Below the pieces are notes generated by a model that was not told the origin of the DNA, did not search any database, and was given only the letters and a program-made list of their open reading frames with translations. Source: Maribacter flavus (GTDB taxonomy: Bacteria; Bacteroidota; Bacteroidia; Flavobacteriales; Flavobacteriaceae). Taken from it: a stretch of DNA of 64,000 nucleotides. Shown in pieces: positions 7,587 through 17,052 of the stretch (position 1 is the stretch's first letter; every line of letters starts with the position of its first letter). The translations under genes were made by a program, and so were the position numbers. Location: assembly GCF_008386635.1 (NCBI RefSeq), contig NZ_VUOE01000001.1, positions 806,001 to 870,000 of the forward strand, written 5' to 3'.

Positions 7587-8429
7587 ATGACTGCGACCAT
7601 CATTTTAGGAATTGGGCTGGAATACATCGATACGGTGTTCCAGACCATACAGGCCAGCGACTTTTCGCAATATACCATTGCCGGAATGAAAACGCTTGCT
7701 GTCCTATTTTTCTTGGTCAACATCCTTAAAAAATACAACGAAGGTATTGCAGACAAGGACGGTTACACTTGGGGGTTAAGTCCGGGCGAATTGGCAAAAA
7801 ATTTTGCCATTGTGGTTTTGGTCATATTCTCAACGCAGGTATTAGGGTTTTTTGATGGGATTTTAGTGGCCATCGAAGGACAGTATCGAGGAACTGCACC
7901 TGCATTACTACCGTTACAGATGCAGGATATACCATTAGAGGAAGATGTAAGTCTTTTTGATGCGGCAAGTTCGGCAATGACACTTTTGTATGAGGCGTTA
8001 GTGACACCATTGTTTGGATTCAAAATTTTGGCCTTTATATTAAGTACCATACTCTGGATATTGGATTTGTTCATCTATCCGCTATTCTTGGCAGAGCGTT
8101 TTTTCCTGTTGGGAATAATGCAAGCCTTTTTCCCTTTGGTCATAAGCCTTGCCGTATTTGAAAAGTTTCGCTCGCTCGCATATACCTTCTTTAAATTGTA
8201 CGCTGCCGTTTATATGCTTGTGCCAGCATTTTTTCTGGTCAATGTATTTGTCAATGCCATTTATACCGAAATCAACACCAATTTCTGGGTAAACCTGTTT
8301 GGAACCGATACGGGCCAGGGCTTCTTTGCACCTGTCGTACAATTGGGCTCAGTAGGGTTTATCGTGTTCCTGAAATTCAAACTATATCGGCGTGCCACCT
8401 CGTTTACCCTCAGATTGTTTACCAACTAA
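7587..8429 (+). CDS. traJ: Conjugative transfer protein TraJ (VirB6-like)
   Basis: 280 aa with several membrane helices (roughly 30-48, 70-92, 140-165, 168-200, 205-230, 250-270). Polytopic inner-membrane proteins in this position are TraJ, the VirB6-like channel scaffold. The motif P-L-F-L-A-E-R-F-F-L-L-G and the closing run of aromatic and basic residues agree with the family. The gene follows the VirB5-like gene by 2 nt and precedes traK by 11 nt. Confidence 0.8.
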   Translation: MTATIILGIGLEYIDTVFQTIQASDFSQYTIAGMKTLAVLFFLVNILKKYNEGIADKDGYTWGLSPGELAKNFAIVVLVIFSTQVLGFFDGILVAIEGQYRGTAPALLPLQMQDIPLEEDVSLFDAASSAMTLLYEALVTPLFGFKILAFILSTILWILDLFIYPLFLAERFFLLGIMQAFFPLVISLAVFEKFRSLAYTFFKLYAAVYMLVPAFFLVNVFVNAIYTEINTNFWVNLFGTDTGQGFFAPVVQLGSVGFIVFLKFKLYRRATSFTLRLFTN

Positions 8430-8440
8430 TTCCATTCAGA

Positions 8441-9064
8441 ATGAAAACACCCTTTAAAAATATATACAACGTCCTAAAGCTAAATCGGTTTATTGTTTTG
8501 GCGGTCGTCATTTGTGCACTGCTATCCAGTACTTTTTCAGTTTGGATGGTATTCAACACCAATCAGAAGGCGCTCAACAGCGCTTTTGCAATCAATACTG
8601 ATGGCACTATCATCCCGCTCAAACTCGTCACCCAAAAAGAGAATTTCAGGGTCGAAGCCCTGGCTCACTTAGAACTGTTCCACAACTATTTCTATAACAT
8701 CGATGCCAGCAATTATGAACGCAATCTCAAAAAAGCACTTTGGCTGGGTAACAGCTCTGTGGACAATCTGTACCGTCAGAAAAAGGCTGATGGTGTTTAT
8801 AACCGATTGTTGCAGTATTCCTTAGTGCAAAAGGTGCTAAGTATCGATTCCCAAGTTGAGCAACAAAACGGAAGCCACGTCTTCCGAACCGTTACCATTT
8901 TTGAAATTAACCGTGGACCCGTCATTGACACTTACGAATTGGTATCTACAGGAAACTTGATTATGGTAGACCGAAACTTTCCCAACAATCCACACGGATT
9001 GTTGATTACCAATTATTTCGAAAACACTTTAAGAAAAATAGATTATGAAAGTAGAAAAGAATAA
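8441..9064 (+). CDS. traK: Conjugative transfer protein TraK (VirB8-like)
   Basis: 207 aa. One N-terminal membrane helix (about 17-37) is followed by a periplasmic domain with the TraK pattern: F-R-V-E-A-L-A-H near 65, F-H-N-Y-F-Y-N-I-D and a C-terminal N-P-H-G-L-L-I-T-N-Y. It is the VirB8-like assembly factor that links the inner-membrane complex to the core. Its last 20 nt overlap the start of traM. Confidence 0.87.
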   Translation: MKTPFKNIYNVLKLNRFIVLAVVICALLSSTFSVWMVFNTNQKALNSAFAINTDGTIIPLKLVTQKENFRVEALAHLELFHNYFYNIDASNYERNLKKALWLGNSSVDNLYRQKKADGVYNRLLQYSLVQKVLSIDSQVEQQNGSHVFRTVTIFEINRGPVIDTYELVSTGNLIMVDRNFPNNPHGLLITNYFENTLRKIDYESRKE

Positions 9065-9974
9065 AATCATTTTCGCTGGTGTCCTCGCCATCATTTCCCT
9101 CTTCCTTATCTCATATTCAGTGATGCTTATGGAAGATGAGGACAATGATGAAGACACCTTGCAACAGACGCTTGTACCTGAACTGGAAGATGACCAAAAG
9201 GAATACGATTCCAAACTCGATGCCATAAACGACCTCAAGGAAGTGCGTGAAAGCACCGCACCGAGCATCTATGATGAAAAGCTGATTGATTCCCTGGGCT
9301 TTTACGACCCAGATTTACCGGAACTTGAAAAAGAACGTATTGTGGACAGCATTTACAATGCTGGTAAGATAAAGTATTCCGAAAAACGCTACCAACATTT
9401 GGGACATAAACGAGTTGTTCAGCAAACGGTACCAAAGGTGGATTCTGCTGAAGTTAAAAGGGAACAAAAAATTGAAGCCAAAGAATTGGGCCTGGAACAT
9501 CAACTGTTCTTTGCAGCTTCGCCCAAGCCCAATGAAGTTTCAATTATTGGCAATACTGATGAAACGATTTACGTAGTCGTAGATGGTGACCAAATTGTTC
9601 AAGCGAATACCCGATTACGGATGCGCCTAACCAAATCGGCTACTATCAATGGTAAACTTATGCCAAAGAACACACCGATTTTCGGCTTTATCAGTTTTCA
9701 GCCTAATCGTGCTTTAATTGAAATTGAGAATATTAAACACCATCCCACCAAACTAAAAGCCTACGATTTACAAGACGGTAGCGAGGGCATTTATGTAGAA
9801 AACAACTTTAGGGAAGAAGTAACCAGAGAGGTATTTGATGATGTTATTGGTGATATTAATATTCCCAGCGTACCGCAAGTGGGTGGACTTACCCAAGTAT
9901 TTAGGCGTTCTAACCGAAGAGTAAAAGTAACCGTCCTGAACAATTACAGATTAATTCTAAAACCAAAGTTATGA
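9045..9974 (+). CDS. traM: Conjugative transfer protein TraM (VirB10-like)
   Basis: 309 aa. An N-terminal membrane helix (about 8-27) is followed by an acidic and charged linker and a C-terminal domain with L-R-M-R-L-T, N-T-P-I-F-G-F-I and the end pattern V-T-V-L-N-N-Y-R-L-I-L. This is the VirB10-like TraM of Bacteroidetes conjugative transposons, which spans the periplasm and couples ATPase energy to the outer-membrane pore. The stop overlaps the traN start by four bases (ATGA). Confidence 0.92.
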   Translation: MKVEKNKIIFAGVLAIISLFLISYSVMLMEDEDNDEDTLQQTLVPELEDDQKEYDSKLDAINDLKEVRESTAPSIYDEKLIDSLGFYDPDLPELEKERIVDSIYNAGKIKYSEKRYQHLGHKRVVQQTVPKVDSAEVKREQKIEAKELGLEHQLFFAASPKPNEVSIIGNTDETIYVVVDGDQIVQANTRLRMRLTKSATINGKLMPKNTPIFGFISFQPNRALIEIENIKHHPTKLKAYDLQDGSEGIYVENNFREEVTREVFDDVIGDINIPSVPQVGGLTQVFRRSNRRVKVTVLNNYRLILKPKL

Positions 9975-10801
9975 GAGCGATAATTTCAATATTGACTGTA
10001 TTTATTTTTGCTTTCGCGAAAGCGCAAACAACTATAAAATTAGATACCATTTATGCAAACGACACCAAGAATGTTGCGCTATTCTTCCCAGAACCTATTC
10101 GGCAAGGTATAACCGGTTCAGATAATTTTGTCTTTACCTACAATCGTGAGAAAGAACAGTATTTCGGCCTGTTGCAAGCCAAGCCAGGAAAGGAAAGTAA
10201 TTTACTGGTAGTCAACAGAAATGGTTCGATTTTTTCGTATATTGTAAGGTATAAAAAACAGCTTTCTAAGCTCAATTATTTTATTCCGATATCAAGTAGT
10301 ATCGGGAATGAAAAACCGATTGTTACCGATTCAATTCTTGCTGAATCTTCTGAAGAGCGTGTAGATAACAGAACATACCATTACCAAAAATTCTGCGCAT
10401 ACCTTCTCAATAGGAAACAGCGCATTGGACGAATCAAAAAGCGAAATGAAGGCATTGTTTTAAGTGTTGAGAATATTGTTTTCGATAAAGAAGAACTGTA
10501 CTTCGTCATCCAGATTGAGAATAATTCTACTTTGGATTACGATTTGAATTTCTTGAACCTTTCGATTGAAACACGACAAAAAGGAAAAAGAAAGTCATTG
10601 CAACGCCTGTATCAAGAACCGATATACAAACATAAATTGCCTTCAAAAATTGTGGAAGGCCAAATGCTACGGTTTGTTTATGTGTTGCCCAAGTTCTCGT
10701 TATCCAATTATCGTAGGGCTGTTTTAGAACTAAACGAAAAAGATGGTGAACGAAATATCGAAATGAGACTATCGCACAGATATATTAATAACCCAAATTA
10801 A
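9971..10801 (+). CDS. traN: Conjugative transfer protein TraN (DUF4138, VirB9-like)
   Basis: 276 aa with a signal peptide (about 1-18, ending F-A-K-A-Q). The DUF4138 pattern is visible: a beta-rich first half with I-Y-A-N-D-T-K and L-F-F-P-E-P-I-R-Q-G, and a second half with I-Q-I-E-N-N-S-T-L-D-Y-D-L-N-F. TraN is the VirB9-like periplasmic part of the outer-membrane core complex and partners TraM. It is translationally coupled to traM through an ATGA overlap. Confidence 0.9.
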   Translation: MRAIISILTVFIFAFAKAQTTIKLDTIYANDTKNVALFFPEPIRQGITGSDNFVFTYNREKEQYFGLLQAKPGKESNLLVVNRNGSIFSYIVRYKKQLSKLNYFIPISSSIGNEKPIVTDSILAESSEERVDNRTYHYQKFCAYLLNRKQRIGRIKKRNEGIVLSVENIVFDKEELYFVIQIENNSTLDYDLNFLNLSIETRQKGKRKSLQRLYQEPIYKHKLPSKIVEGQMLRFVYVLPKFSLSNYRRAVLELNEKDGERNIEMRLSHRYINNPN

Positions 10802-10808
10802 AGTCATT

Positions 10809-11180
10809 ATGAAAAATATTGTTGTTTTCTTACTTGTAGTGCTGTTCCTCTCTTGTGCCGATTCTAAAACTAAAGTTTCAGGACCAAGTGCCACAGCCCA
10901 AGTTGTTATCGAAAGCTTTTATGAAAAGGATGAAGAAACCTTAAAGGCTAACTCAACGCCACAGGCGTATTCAAACTATATGAATACCATAAATATGTTC
11001 AACGCTACACCAAAGGAAGATTCCAACTTTACTGTTTTGCAGGATACAATTATGGGTGATGTGGCTTGGGTAAAATATACAACAGCTTACGACAAAACGC
11101 CTGGTCTTTTTAAGTTGGTTAAACAAGATGGTAAATGGCTGGCAGATGCAAGAGGTTCAAAGGATAAGTCGCCTTTTTGA
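10809..11180 (+). CDS. Small lipoprotein at the end of the tra operon
   Basis: 123 aa. The first 17 residues end in L-F-L-S-C-A, a lipobox, so Cys16 is probably lipidated. The rest is a compact domain resembling SnoaL/DUF4878-like proteins, with V-I-E-S-F-Y near 40 and a closing F-K-L-V-K-Q-D-G-K-W-L-A-D. It follows traN by 7 nt and is the last gene before the opposing regulator gene. Lipoproteins coded at the end of transfer operons often serve entry exclusion or core stability; either is inference here. Confidence 0.7.
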   Translation: MKNIVVFLLVVLFLSCADSKTKVSGPSATAQVVIESFYEKDEETLKANSTPQAYSNYMNTINMFNATPKEDSNFTVLQDTIMGDVAWVKYTTAYDKTPGLFKLVKQDGKWLADARGSKDKSPF

Positions 11181-11193
11181 TGAAAGTTAGTTG

Positions 11194-12573
11194 TTAGTGT
11201 TTCGGTAGTTTAACTTCCCAATATCCTCTCGTTCCACCCACACGCCCTATATATCCAGCATCCTTTAAATTATTAAGGTGTTTCTGAATTGCAGATTCAT
11301 TGATATGTAAAACTTCAGCTATACCCGAGCGACTTATCCGATTATCTTGAGCAATTAACTTCAAAACTTCTTTTTGCCTATGAGTTAATTCAGAAATAGC
11401 CTCGATATCCTTTTCGATTTGACCACCTATTTGACCACCTTTTAGACCACCCATTACACCACCTATTTGACCACCTTTTGCACCACCATCTTCAACAGTA
11501 GTTTCTTTAGCTACAAAAGTCATTCTAAGAAAGTTGTCAGAAAAGCTAAAGTTCTCTTTGCCATAATGTTCCAAAATACGAGGAATGCCCGAACCTAATT
11601 GTTCTACCAGTTCCAAGTCCTTGAAAATTCGCATCAGTTCTTTGTTGCGTGGCACGGAAAAGCCCTCAAAAAACTCTTGCTTGCTCAAACCTTCAGGAAG
11701 TCCGCCAGCCGAAGTAATCTCAATCCTATCCACAAAGATTTCAAACTTTGGGGTAATCTCATTGGTATAGTCATTATGTACAAAGGCATTGATAATTGCT
11801 TCACGCAAAGCGATAGGATTCCAAAGATTGGTCTGTTGCCGTTCTTTAGGGGTTATCTTGGTTGTGGTTCTATTTTCTACCGTAATCTTATCGATAACCT
11901 GCTTGGTCGCTTTAACCAAACATTCGTGGCCATATTCGTTGCTTTCAATAAGGTCTGTACGTGTCTTCCCTGAATACTTGGCAACCTTGATTGAGGTATT
12001 GTTCTTATCGGCCAAAAGATAACCGGCGTAATTGAATGCGCCATCCTCGGTAAGCAGTTCCAGATTCTTTGCAAAGGCTTTACCAAGATTATAGCCAGCT
12101 TCTTCGTAGTAGATTTTCAACTGGCCAAAGCTCAGGTCTTGTCGTCCAGCCTTAATTTTGCTGATGGAATTTCGAGTGCGCTTGGCAAAGAGCTCGTCTA
12201 TCATCTTTTGGGACATTGGCTCTACAGATGAGCCGATGCGGATGAAACAACCCTTTTCGCTCATCCCATATTTTTTGAGATGATAGGGTTTTTCGGGACC
12301 ACTGGCCACGATAATTTTAAGAACATCCTTATCATCCCGTTCTTCACTCACAATGTCAAACAGTCCCAATGCAGAAGGTCGGATGTTGTTCTTTAGCCTA
12401 TCCTTAATCTTAAGTTGGTCGCCGTCCGGGTCTGCCAAACCGTAAACATTTTCATTCTTGTCAATACCGATATAGAGAATACCACCCTCCCGATAGTTCA
12501 AAAAAGCAATGACTTCTTTTTCAAGTCCATCGGACAGTTCTCGTTTGTATTCTATACGGTTTGTTTCTGGCAT
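11194..12573 (-). CDS. AlbA_2 / HATPase_c_4 / winged-helix regulator-like protein
   Basis: 459 aa. The N-terminal AlbA_2 (Schlafen-related, putative DNA-binding) domain covers about 5-115, with E-Y-K-R-E-L and G-G-I-L-Y-I-G-I-D. The HATPase_c_4-type ATP-binding region includes E-A-I-I-N-A-F-V-H-N-D-Y (near 262) and Q-L-G-S-G-I-P-R-I. A Gly-rich stretch repeating G-G-Q-I-G-G lies near 362-385, and a winged helix (about 395-459) ends the protein. Proteins of this layout are usually annotated as transcriptional regulators, without known ligands. The gene is divergent from the TrlF-type gene (184 bp between starts) and could control it. Its 3' end faces the tra operon, 13 bp from the lipoprotein stop. 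Confidence 0.82.
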   Translation of the reverse strand: MPETNRIEYKRELSDGLEKEVIAFLNYREGGILYIGIDKNENVYGLADPDGDQLKIKDRLKNNIRPSALGLFDIVSEERDDKDVLKIIVASGPEKPYHLKKYGMSEKGCFIRIGSSVEPMSQKMIDELFAKRTRNSISKIKAGRQDLSFGQLKIYYEEAGYNLGKAFAKNLELLTEDGAFNYAGYLLADKNNTSIKVAKYSGKTRTDLIESNEYGHECLVKATKQVIDKITVENRTTTKITPKERQQTNLWNPIALREAIINAFVHNDYTNEITPKFEIFVDRIEITSAGGLPEGLSKQEFFEGFSVPRNKELMRIFKDLELVEQLGSGIPRILEHYGKENFSFSDNFLRMTFVAKETTVEDGGAKGGQIGGVMGGLKGGQIGGQIEKDIEAISELTHRQKEVLKLIAQDNRISRSGIAEVLHINESAIQKHLNNLKDAGYIGRVGGTRGYWEVKLPKH

Positions 12574-12757
12574 TCATTAAGGTAAATTAGGGGATAAAGA
12601 TAGTGATATTAAATTGTGGCATTTAGCAAAAAACAGATATAATAGGATTGCGGTGATTTAATATGAAAGAAAATATTTGTTAAAACTAAACTGAAATGAA
12701 CTGTTAAAATCCACAAAATGTTAATTAACTTTAGCGATTTTAATAACCTATCTTTTT

Positions 12758-15613
12758 ATGAATAAAGGCGCAAAATTTTATCGATGTGATTTCCAAGTAC
12801 ACAGCCCTCGTGATATTGCTTGGACAGGTTCACGTTTTGGTGTAAGTGAAGAGCAAGTAGAAGGCTTAACTCAAGAAGATAAACAGCAAATTGATGATAA
12901 CCGAAATCAATTTTGTAAGGAATATTTAGATAAGATAAGCAGTGCAGGAATTGACGCCATCGCTATGACAGACCATCACGATGTAGTTTTTGTCCAGCAC
13001 TTAAGAAGAGTCGCCATAGAGCAGAATGAGATACACGAGATAATGGGCGAGCCAGAGAAAAAAGTTACGGTTTTCCCAGGCATTGAACTCAGCCTATCCA
13101 ATCCTGCAAGTCAGGCCATTATTATTTTTGATGCAGATTTCGAGGACACCCATCTCAACTCAGTCCTTAATTTTCTTGGGATACAACCTACAGACGCTTA
13201 TGATAGACAAACGGTTCAAACCCAGAGAATTTCCCAAGAGGTAATCAACAACCTTCCCCAGCTTCATAAAATTTTAGATGAAGTAAGTTATTGTAAAGGT
13301 AGGTACATTGTACTTCCTAATGTTGGGAAAGGTGGCCAACATTCCATAATACGTCAAGGCTTCCAAGAACACTACGTTAAAATGCCTTGCGTTGGCGGTT
13401 ATGTTGATAAGGAAATATCACAGGAATCCGGTTATCAAAATAAAATTAACGGTGGGGATGCAAACTACGGAAACAAAAGCATAGGTCTTGTATCTACTTC
13501 AGATAATAGGTACGAGGACGGTCGTGAGTTTGGAAAATATTCTACTTGGGTTAAATGGGCAGAACCAACTGCAGAAGCTATTCGGCAGGCCTGTTTGGCC
13601 AAAGAATCCAGAATTTCTCAGAATGAGCCAGAAATGCCTCAAATATTTATTGAATCGCTGGACGTTACAAATTCTAAATTTCTGGGTGGTTTCAATATCA
13701 ACTTCAATCAACAATATAACGCATTGATTGGTGGAAGAGGAACTGGCAAGTCAACTATTTTAGAATACATACGATGGGGATTGTGTGACCAAACGGTTAA
13801 AATAGGCAACTATCAAGAATTGGATATTATTCAGAACCGAAGAGATACGCTAATAAGGAAAACGTTGACAGCCGTTGAGGGTGAAGTAAGAATTACGATG
13901 GTGAAAAATGATGTCCGCCACATCGTTAAAAGAAATTCTGCCAGCAGAGAAATACTTTTGAAAATTGGTGATGGTGAATTTCAAAAAGTTAGTGAAGAAG
14001 ATATCCGGAAAGTACTGCCAATACAATCATATAGCCAAAAACAACTTAGTGATGTTGGTGTAAAGACAGAAGAACTAAAGCGGTTTATAGAGCAGCCTAT
14101 TAAGAGCAGCTTAGAGCGTACTTCTTACAATTTAGACGAAACAAATCTAAAACTCAAAACTGCTTACAATCAATTAGTACGCAAAAAGAAAGTGCAGAGT
14201 GAGATAGCAAATTTCAATATTGAAGGTAGTTCTATAAAGGGCCAAGTTAAAGGTATTCGAGAGTCTTTAAAAGGGATTTCGGAAGCTGACCAAAAAACCA
14301 TTAACAAAAAATCAAAATTTGAGTTAGAGAAGACAATTATAGAAAATACTGAATCTGAACTATCGCTTTTTGAGTCTAAAGCTGATGAGCTTCTTGAGCT
14401 TTTAAAATTATACCCAGAACCTATTGAACCTCAAATTGATAACATAGAGAACAAGGATTTGATAGAAAATCTTAATACAGAGGTCAAAGCAAAATTCAAA
14501 AACATCAATGAAGCTGTTCAAAATTTGAAGGATATTTTCAATGAAAGTGGATTAAAGCGGTACACTGAAATTGTAGAAGAATGGGGGAAAAAGCAAGCGC
14601 AGTTTGATAGTGAATATGAGGCTGCCAAGGGGAAATCCATAGCAAGTCAAGAACAACTGACGAATATTAAAAAACTCGAAGACCGTCTGGCAGAGATTAA
14701 TAGTTTAGTTGCCGATAGGAAATCAGTATTAAAAGAGCTTGGAAATCCAGAAAACGACTATAACGCCCATAAAGAAGAATGGAAGGATCTACACTTGGAA
14801 AAAGTTCAGGTATTAAATGATCAGGCAACAAATTTCACCGACTTATCAAATAAACTAATCAAAGCAGTAGTTACCAAAAATATCAATCTTGCTAATTTCA
14901 AGGAAAAATTACGTTCTATTCTTGAAGGAACGAGAATCAGAGAAGAGCGAGTAGATGCACTAATAGCACATATCCGCAGCAAAGCTGACCCAATTTCTGA
15001 ATTTATAGCGGTCTCGGAAGAATTAAGATTATTGGCAGAATTTAAACTTGACGAAGAGAATCCAGAAGAATTACCATCTACACCAATCTTGGACACAACC
15101 GGATTCACCGAAGACCACAAATTAAAGATACAATCCAAAATCACAACCGATGACTGGCTACAATTGACAGCAACAGAATTAGAATTTGACCCTGAATTCT
15201 TTTATACAACAAATAACGAACTTGGCGATGAAATCCCCTTTCGAGATGCATCAGCTGGGCAGCAGGCTACGGCACTACTTACAGTATTACTCAACCAGCC
15301 CGGAATACCTTTACTAATCGACCAACCCGAAGATGACATTGACAATAGAGCCATTGATGCAATAATCCAAAATATCTGGAATGCCAAAAAGAAAAGGCAA
15401 TTGGTTTTTACGAGCCATAATGCCAATTTGGTAGTTAACGGTGATGCCGAATTAGTGATTTGCTGCGATTATAAAGACGCCAGTTCACAAACAAGAGGGA
15501 TTATCAAAGCTGAAGGTGCTATTGACACCAAAGAGATTAAAAACGAAATTACATCTGTAATGGAAGGTGGCGAAAAGGCGTTCAGGCTTAGAAAAGATAA
15601 ATATGGATTTTAG
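12758..15613 (+). CDS. PHP-domain plus SMC-like ATPase (TrlF-family type), probable defence cargo
   Basis: 951 aa. The N-terminal PHP metal-dependent phosphoesterase domain has V-H-S near 14-16, T-D-H-H-D at 71-75 and F-P-G-I-E at 106-110. An ABC/SMC-type ATPase follows: Walker A G-G-R-G-T-G-K-S-T near 325-333, a long coiled-coil region about 450-760, the signature S-A-G-Q-Q near 832 and Walker B L-L-I-D-Q-P-E-D near 852-859. I know this combination under the name TrlF-family AAA-like ATPase, and PHP-ABC fusions are listed among predicted conflict systems. A DNA- or RNA-sensing ATPase gating a nuclease-like PHP domain is the likely logic. The stop overlaps the stop of the convergent coupling-protein gene by 4 nt. 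Confidence 0.83.
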   Translation: MNKGAKFYRCDFQVHSPRDIAWTGSRFGVSEEQVEGLTQEDKQQIDDNRNQFCKEYLDKISSAGIDAIAMTDHHDVVFVQHLRRVAIEQNEIHEIMGEPEKKVTVFPGIELSLSNPASQAIIIFDADFEDTHLNSVLNFLGIQPTDAYDRQTVQTQRISQEVINNLPQLHKILDEVSYCKGRYIVLPNVGKGGQHSIIRQGFQEHYVKMPCVGGYVDKEISQESGYQNKINGGDANYGNKSIGLVSTSDNRYEDGREFGKYSTWVKWAEPTAEAIRQACLAKESRISQNEPEMPQIFIESLDVTNSKFLGGFNINFNQQYNALIGGRGTGKSTILEYIRWGLCDQTVKIGNYQELDIIQNRRDTLIRKTLTAVEGEVRITMVKNDVRHIVKRNSASREILLKIGDGEFQKVSEEDIRKVLPIQSYSQKQLSDVGVKTEELKRFIEQPIKSSLERTSYNLDETNLKLKTAYNQLVRKKKVQSEIANFNIEGSSIKGQVKGIRESLKGISEADQKTINKKSKFELEKTIIENTESELSLFESKADELLELLKLYPEPIEPQIDNIENKDLIENLNTEVKAKFKNINEAVQNLKDIFNESGLKRYTEIVEEWGKKQAQFDSEYEAAKGKSIASQEQLTNIKKLEDRLAEINSLVADRKSVLKELGNPENDYNAHKEEWKDLHLEKVQVLNDQATNFTDLSNKLIKAVVTKNINLANFKEKLRSILEGTRIREERVDALIAHIRSKADPISEFIAVSEELRLLAEFKLDEENPEELPSTPILDTTGFTEDHKLKIQSKITTDDWLQLTATELEFDPEFFYTTNNELGDEIPFRDASAGQQATALLTVLLNQPGIPLLIDQPEDDIDNRAIDAIIQNIWNAKKKRQLVFTSHNANLVVNGDAELVICCDYKDASSQTRGIIKAEGAIDTKEIKNEITSVMEGGEKAFRLRKDKYGF

Positions 15614-17052
15614 TTGAATATCGACCTCGCCTCATCATAAACCCGCTCAAAATTTGCTCTTAAATCCGCATCAGAATATCGTTTTGTGCTCTGTGGAAGT
15701 TGCCTTTCGATTTTTGATAATTTGAACCGCACTTTCTTGTCCTTTCCATCAGCGAACGTGACAAACTCACCTTGCTTTAATCTGAAGAAAATATCTGCCC
15801 TTCTTTTGGAAACCTCTCTTTCGCCTTTTGTGATTCTGGTATCCGTTTTAAAGATGTTGGCGGCTTTGCTCACGCTTTTCGTAGGGTTTTTAATGATTTC
15901 AAAGAAGCGTTCATAATATTTAGCGGTGTCTGGGTCGTTGACCTTGCCAAAGAATTGATAGGAAAGATTGCTCAGAATGGCCTTGCTTGCCTTATCACCA
16001 TACATCATATCGTTTTGTATCTTATCCTGCATCACATAAATGGTGGCGATATCATAGCTTCGCAGTGTCGCTGGAATGCGGTGCATATTGAGTAAGCGAA
16101 TGGTCGGTGCTTCTTCCATTAATAGAAATGAAGGTTTGGAATTACGCACACTCATCTGTTTGGTGATGGTGTGGATGATGGTTGCGATGACAGGCGAATA
16201 AGAAGTCTCAAATTTGGGATTGTTCACTACGGAAATAACTGCTGGATTTTTTGTGCTATTGATATTCAACGGCACTTCATCTGCGGACAATGCCATAAAA
16301 ATCCGTTGCGTACTGATGCGTTTGAGCGCATTGGCCAGAGTGCTTTTTACGCCAGCGGTCTGCCGTTCGGAATCTTTACCACTTATGAAAGCATCTGCCA
16401 TTGCCCTCGATGTGGTATTGGTTTCCAGAAACTGGACCAGGCTATCGGTATCGAGCATTTGATAAATCGCAATTAAATGGGGCAACGTGCAGAACTGAGA
16501 GTAATCGGATTTCATCTTCCAAATCAATCCGCCAATCAACCCTTCAGCAGCATCGTTAAAGAATTTTGTCGTCCCAGTTGTTCCGCTTTCTCTTTGTTCT
16601 AATAGATTTTCGATTAGTACCCTTGACACTTCATTGACGCTTTCCTCATTTTCCAAATAACGCGGCGCAATGGGATTGACCCGATGGATAATCCTGTCAA
16701 ATGAAATAACCTTCATAGGAATTTCACCATCAGCAAAAAGCGGGTATGCCATTTCGGTTAGTTCAAAATCCTTGTAGTCGTGTATGATTCCACAGAAATC
16801 GTTTTCACGAAAGTGTTTTAAAAAACCATATACCACACTTTCGGTCTTTCCGCTTCCTGCAGAACCGATTATAGATGCACCACGTTTGATGTTATCGATT
16901 TTGAATTTTCCGGATTTGGTGAGAAATTTTACTTGATACCTTTTATCCTTTTTACCGGTGGGTTCACTATCGTAAAGCGCATAAAAAAGTATGGCTACAG
17001 ACAGGATTGGCACTACAATATAGATGAGTATTTCTACCAATGACCAATTCAT
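15610..17052 (-). CDS. mobC: Coupling protein of the mobilization region (TraD/VirD4-like, MobC)
   Basis: 480 aa. One N-terminal membrane helix (about 6-25) is followed by Walker A G-S-A-G-S-G-K-T at 63-70 and a Walker-B-like segment with F-L-L-M-E-E-A-P-T. The protein is an inner-membrane ATPase that hands the relaxase-bound DNA strand to the secretion channel. It is short compared with VirD4/TraD proteins (about 600-700 aa) but usual for MobC of Bacteroidetes elements. Its start overlaps the relaxase stop (ATGA), so the two are coupled. Confidence 0.86.
   Translation of the reverse strand: MNWSLVEILIYIVVPILSVAILFYALYDSEPTGKKDKRYQVKFLTKSGKFKIDNIKRGASIIGSAGSGKTESVVYGFLKHFRENDFCGIIHDYKDFELTEMAYPLFADGEIPMKVISFDRIIHRVNPIAPRYLENEESVNEVSRVLIENLLEQRESGTTGTTKFFNDAAEGLIGGLIWKMKSDYSQFCTLPHLIAIYQMLDTDSLVQFLETNTTSRAMADAFISGKDSERQTAGVKSTLANALKRISTQRIFMALSADEVPLNINSTKNPAVISVVNNPKFETSYSPVIATIIHTITKQMSVRNSKPSFLLMEEAPTIRLLNMHRIPATLRSYDIATIYVMQDKIQNDMMYGDKASKAILSNLSYQFFGKVNDPDTAKYYERFFEIIKNPTKSVSKAANIFKTDTRITKGEREVSKRRADIFFRLKQGEFVTFADGKDKKVRFKLSKIERQLPQSTKRYSDADLRANFERVYDEARSIFN

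Noticed and set aside
12749-12756. TATCTTTT as the promoter of the TrlF-type gene
   Set aside because: It ends one base before the ATG, too close for a -7 element unless transcription starts inside the gene.
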